Shown piece by piece: positions 6,078-8,496 of a stretch of DNA of 8,496 nt. The DNA lies in the NCBI GenBank assembly GCA_025360355.1, contig JANYCL010000218.1:1-8496 (forward strand). The letters run 5' to 3'. Every line of letters starts with the position of its first letter. The stretch's first letter is position 1. The translations under genes and the position numbers were made by a program. The notes beneath the pieces are model-generated. The model made no database searches. It had not been told where the DNA came from and worked only from the letters and a program-made list of their open reading frames with translations. The stretch comes from Sphingobacteriaceae bacterium. Lineage in GTDB: Bacteria; Bacteroidota; Bacteroidia; B-17B0; Aurantibacillaceae.

Positions 6078-6881
6078 CTATTCTATAATGATCTTATGTT
6101 TCGAGAGGCGTCGGCTACCTTCCACACTTATTACATAAATTCCTTTATTGAACTGACCTTTATATAAACGAATTTCTTTTTGTCCTGAATTTTCATTTTT
6201 AAATACTAAACGTCCGGTTAGATCATAAACATTTAAATTATTGATTGGCATTATATCGCTAATTACTATTTCTTCTTTAAAATATGCAATTTTAACAGGC
6301 GTAATTTCATTTTCAATTATACCTGTAGGAATAAAATTTACTGTAGTAGTTTGGCACGCGTTACAGCCTTTACTATCTGATGCACAAATTGTGTATACAC
6401 CAACGCAAGCAGTATTAAGAACTGAAGTAGTAGATACTGCTGGTGTCCAAGTGTAGGTATAAGGAGCGGTTCCGCCAATAGTTGTTGCCGTAACACTTCC
6501 ATCACAACAAGTAGAACATGTTGCAGGAAAAGCAGCAGGCACAAGCGTAAGAGGCACACCACCAAAAATAGTGATCGTTGTAAACGTGATCGGAATAGGA
6601 CTTGCACCATAAAGAATAACAGATATCGGACTGCTGCAACTACAAAGATTACTAAAGGTAATGCTAGAACTGCTCATTACAAAAGTTCCTGTTGGTGTAC
6701 ATGTTCCTCCGTTAATTACAAGACTGTAAGGAAAAGCAGTACATCCACTGCTTAAACTAAAGGTAACTTTAGCATCACAGTTACCCGGACAACTCGGAGG
6801 AGTTACGGATGGTGATAAAGTACATTGCGACTTCATAAAGCCGGCTGATAAAATTAATAAAGCGAGTAAAAATTGTTTCAT
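6078..6881 (-). CDS. Small Cys-rich secreted protein with SprB-like repeat and T9SS type A sorting domain
   Basis: A 267-residue exported protein. Residues 1-19 are a signal peptide (KQFLLALLILSAGFMKSQ). Residues about 28-110 form a first Cys-rich module (PPSCPGNCDAKVTFSL...). Residues about 118-182 match an SprB-type repeat: CSTCCDGSVTATTIGGTAPYTYTW, then CVGVYTICASDSKGC. Residues about 195-267 are a T9SS C-terminal sorting domain with the usual INNLNVYDLTGRLV, GQFNKGIYVISV and KHKIIIE strands. It should cross the inner membrane by Sec and the outer membrane by T9SS, with the tail removed on release or surface attachment. All 14 cysteines lie between residues 20 and 176, including CSTCC, and may form disulfides outside the cell. 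It follows pheT by 34 bases on the same strand with no terminator between them, so read-through is possible, but no functional link is expected. SprB repeats occur in adhesins; this short protein has no catalytic motif. Its role is unknown. Confidence 0.88.
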   Translation of the reverse strand: MKQFLLALLILSAGFMKSQCTLSPSVTPPSCPGNCDAKVTFSLSSGCTAFPYSLVINGGTCTPTGTFVMSSSSITFSNLCSCSSPISVILYGASPIPITFTTITIFGGVPLTLVPAAFPATCSTCCDGSVTATTIGGTAPYTYTWTPAVSTTSVLNTACVGVYTICASDSKGCNACQTTTVNFIPTGIIENEITPVKIAYFKEEIVISDIMPINNLNVYDLTGRLVFKNENSGQKEIRLYKGQFNKGIYVISVEGSRRLSKHKIIIE

Positions 6882-6915
6882 TTTTATTTGGGTTTATTGG
6901 TTTATACTATTTAAA

Positions 6916-8496
6916 TTATCCTCTTAATTCTGCGTTTAGTTTTTCTTTATACGTGTTAATTAATTTTTCCATTATGCTTTCGATCTGCTTATCTGTAAGT
7001 GTGCTTTCTTCGTTCAGCAATGTAAAACTCACTGCATACGATTTTTTTCCGCTGCCGATCTTATCTCCCTCATAAATGTCAAATAAATTCACATCCTTCA
7101 AAAATTTTCGTTCAGCAGCATAGGCCAATTCTTCTATTTGCTGATATTTAACTGTTTTATCAAGTAACATAGCAAGATCCCTGCGTACAGAAGGGAATTT
7201 TGGTATTTCTGTATACTCAATTTTTGTTTTGCTGCTTAGTTCCAATAAAGCTTCGAAATTAAAATCAGCATAAAAAACAGATTGACTTATATCAAATTTT
7301 TTAAGAACAGTTTTGTTTACACAGCCAAACTGAACAAGAGTTTTCTTTTTAGCTGTATAGCTTAAACCGTAATTTAAATTAGCATCCGTACTTTCCGAAC
7401 TTGTATATTTCTCAATTCCTAATTTTTTCAAGATCGCTTCAACACATGCTTTCACAAATGCAAAATCAACATCAGCGGCTTTTGCATAGGGATTTTCAAT
7501 CGTTTTTTTACCGCTTACAAATAAACTTAAATGTTTTTGCTCGGCATACTTGAAGTCGCCTTCATTATTTTTTGAATACGTTTTACCAAATTCAAAGAAC
7601 TTCAGATCCGCATTTTTACGGTTAGAGTTATAAGAAATAGCTTCCAAACCACTATACAACATTTCACTGCGTAATACATTCAAATCCTGACTCAGCGGAT
7701 TTAAAACATTTACTAAATTTTCGTCCGCTTTATAATAACTTTCTTTCGTTAGCGATAAAGACATTATTTCACTAAAGCCGTTCGAAATTAAAATGTTTGA
7801 AATTGTATTCTCTAATTTATAGTCGTTCGCAATATTTATATTCTGAACTCCAAAACTAAAATGATCACTTGTTTCAATATTATTATAACCATAAATGCGC
7901 ATTACCTCTTCGATCACATCTGCTTCACGTGTTACATCGGTTTTAAAACGCGGTACATTCAACAATAAACCATCCGAACTTTCATTGTCGATTTCAATAT
8001 TTAAGGAAGTAATTATGTTTTTAATAATACTCGTATCAATATTCTTACCGATCAAATCACGGCAATTTCCATAAGAGAATGGAACTTTATACGGTTCTAA
8101 TTTTTCAGGGTACAGATCTTTTATTTCCATACTTACAGCACCGCCACAAATATCCAAGATCAATGCTGCGGCACGTTTCAGAGCGGTAACTGTCATTTCA
8201 GGATCTGTTCCCCTCTCAAAACGGAAAGATGCATCCGTTTTTAATCCGTGATGTTTTCCTGTTTTACGAATGAAATCACTGTTAAAATACGCACTCTCTA
8301 AAAATATCGCAGTCGTTTTTTCTGTCACACCACTTTCTAATCCGCCAAACACACCGGCAATGCACATTGGTTCTTTCTCATTACAGATCATCAGATCTTT
8401 CGCTGATAATTTTCTATCAACGCCATCTAAAGTTTTAAAAACTGCTCCTTCAGCACAGGTCTTAACAATAATTTTATTTCCTTTTACTTTTTCAAG
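6916..8496 (-). CDS. pheT: Phenylalanine--tRNA ligase beta subunit, 5' end beyond the window
   Basis: The frame is open from the right edge (LEKVKGNKIIV...), so 526 residues of a protein usually near 800 are visible; the ATG at 8391 is internal. With alpha subunits (PheS) it forms the alpha2-beta2 enzyme that charges tRNA-Phe. Visible parts in order: the B3/B4 editing domain (about residues 1-115; LDGVDRKLSAKDLMI, CIAGVFGG, HGLKTDASFRFERGTDP), the B5 domain (about 130-205; VPRFKTDVTREADVIEEVMR then IYGY), the catalytic-like core fold (about 220-420; LNPLSQDLNVLRSEML, FFEFGKTY), and the FDX-ACB anticodon-binding domain (about 433-526; FPSVRRDLAMLLD, LFDIYEG, SYAVSFTL). The C-terminus is intact and ends at TAA 6918-6916. 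Nothing looks broken or foreign; this is an ordinary housekeeping gene and marks the window as chromosomal. Confidence 0.97.
   Translation of the reverse strand, partial: LEKVKGNKIIVKTCAEGAVFKTLDGVDRKLSAKDLMICNEKEPMCIAGVFGGLESGVTEKTTAIFLESAYFNSDFIRKTGKHHGLKTDASFRFERGTDPEMTVTALKRAAALILDICGGAVSMEIKDLYPEKLEPYKVPFSYGNCRDLIGKNIDTSIIKNIITSLNIEIDNESSDGLLLNVPRFKTDVTREADVIEEVMRIYGYNNIETSDHFSFGVQNINIANDYKLENTISNILISNGFSEIMSLSLTKESYYKADENLVNVLNPLSQDLNVLRSEMLYSGLEAISYNSNRKNADLKFFEFGKTYSKNNEGDFKYAEQKHLSLFVSGKKTIENPYAKAADVDFAFVKACVEAILKKLGIEKYTSSESTDANLNYGLSYTAKKKTLVQFGCVNKTVLKKFDISQSVFYADFNFEALLELSSKTKIEYTEIPKFPSVRRDLAMLLDKTVKYQQIEELAYAAERKFLKDVNLFDIYEGDKIGSGKKSYAVSFTLLNEESTLTDKQIESIMEKLINTYKEKLNAELRG

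Noticed and set aside
6338..6610. Second minus-strand frame inside the T9SS protein gene giving a Leu-rich 90-residue peptide
   Set aside because: The Leu-rich composition arises from Ser/Thr/Pro-rich codons read in a shifted frame; the gene in the main frame is clear.
6822..6830. Cys20 after the signal peptide of the T9SS protein as a lipoprotein acylation site
   Set aside because: The residues before it (KSQ) do not form a lipobox, which needs a small residue directly before Cys and usually Leu at -3; ordinary cleavage after Gln19 fits better.

Overview
The window reads as chromosomal DNA of an AT-rich member of the Bacteroidota. The evidence is a C-terminal type IX secretion (T9SS) sorting domain, SprB-type repeats, a long 'two-component regulator propeller' plus Y_Y_Y sensor, almost no Shine-Dalgarno sequences, and the SIRYAKRIQxS(I/L)LP linker common in signalling proteins of this phylum. 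I see no rRNA, tRNA, CRISPR array, insertion sequence or phage gene.

Layout. Positions 1-309 (+) hold the 3' end of a VOC/PhnB-like gene, followed by a hairpin-rich 60-base gap. Positions 370-1635 (+) encode a cytoplasmic TPR protein. It ends in the linker that normally leads into a SpoIIE phosphatase domain, but has no such domain. Its stop codon overlaps that of a convergent minus-strand operon, read right to left: a SiaB-like kinase (5955-5395), a SiaC/DUF1987 phosphoprotein (5389-5015) and a 1123-residue transmembrane propeller-SpoIIE phosphatase (5003-1632). A strong hairpin terminator (6024-6055) separates this operon from a small Cys-rich secreted T9SS protein (6881-6078). Upstream of that, in the same direction, is pheT (8496-6916, running off the right edge).

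Central interpretation. The three-gene operon has all the parts of a SiaABC-type partner-switching switch: a GHKL-type Ser/Thr kinase, its small phospho-substrate and a PP2C/SpoIIE phosphatase. Here the phosphatase is fused to two predicted seven-bladed periplasmic propellers of the kind found in hybrid two-component systems. An outside signal would therefore set SiaC phosphorylation directly, with no histidine kinase or response regulator. In Pseudomonas aeruginosa the output is the diguanylate cyclase SiaD; none is encoded here, so the target is unknown. The neighbouring TPR protein carries the same pre-phosphatase linker without the enzyme and may be a truncated relative or an adaptor. The families are recognised from motifs; the wiring is inference.
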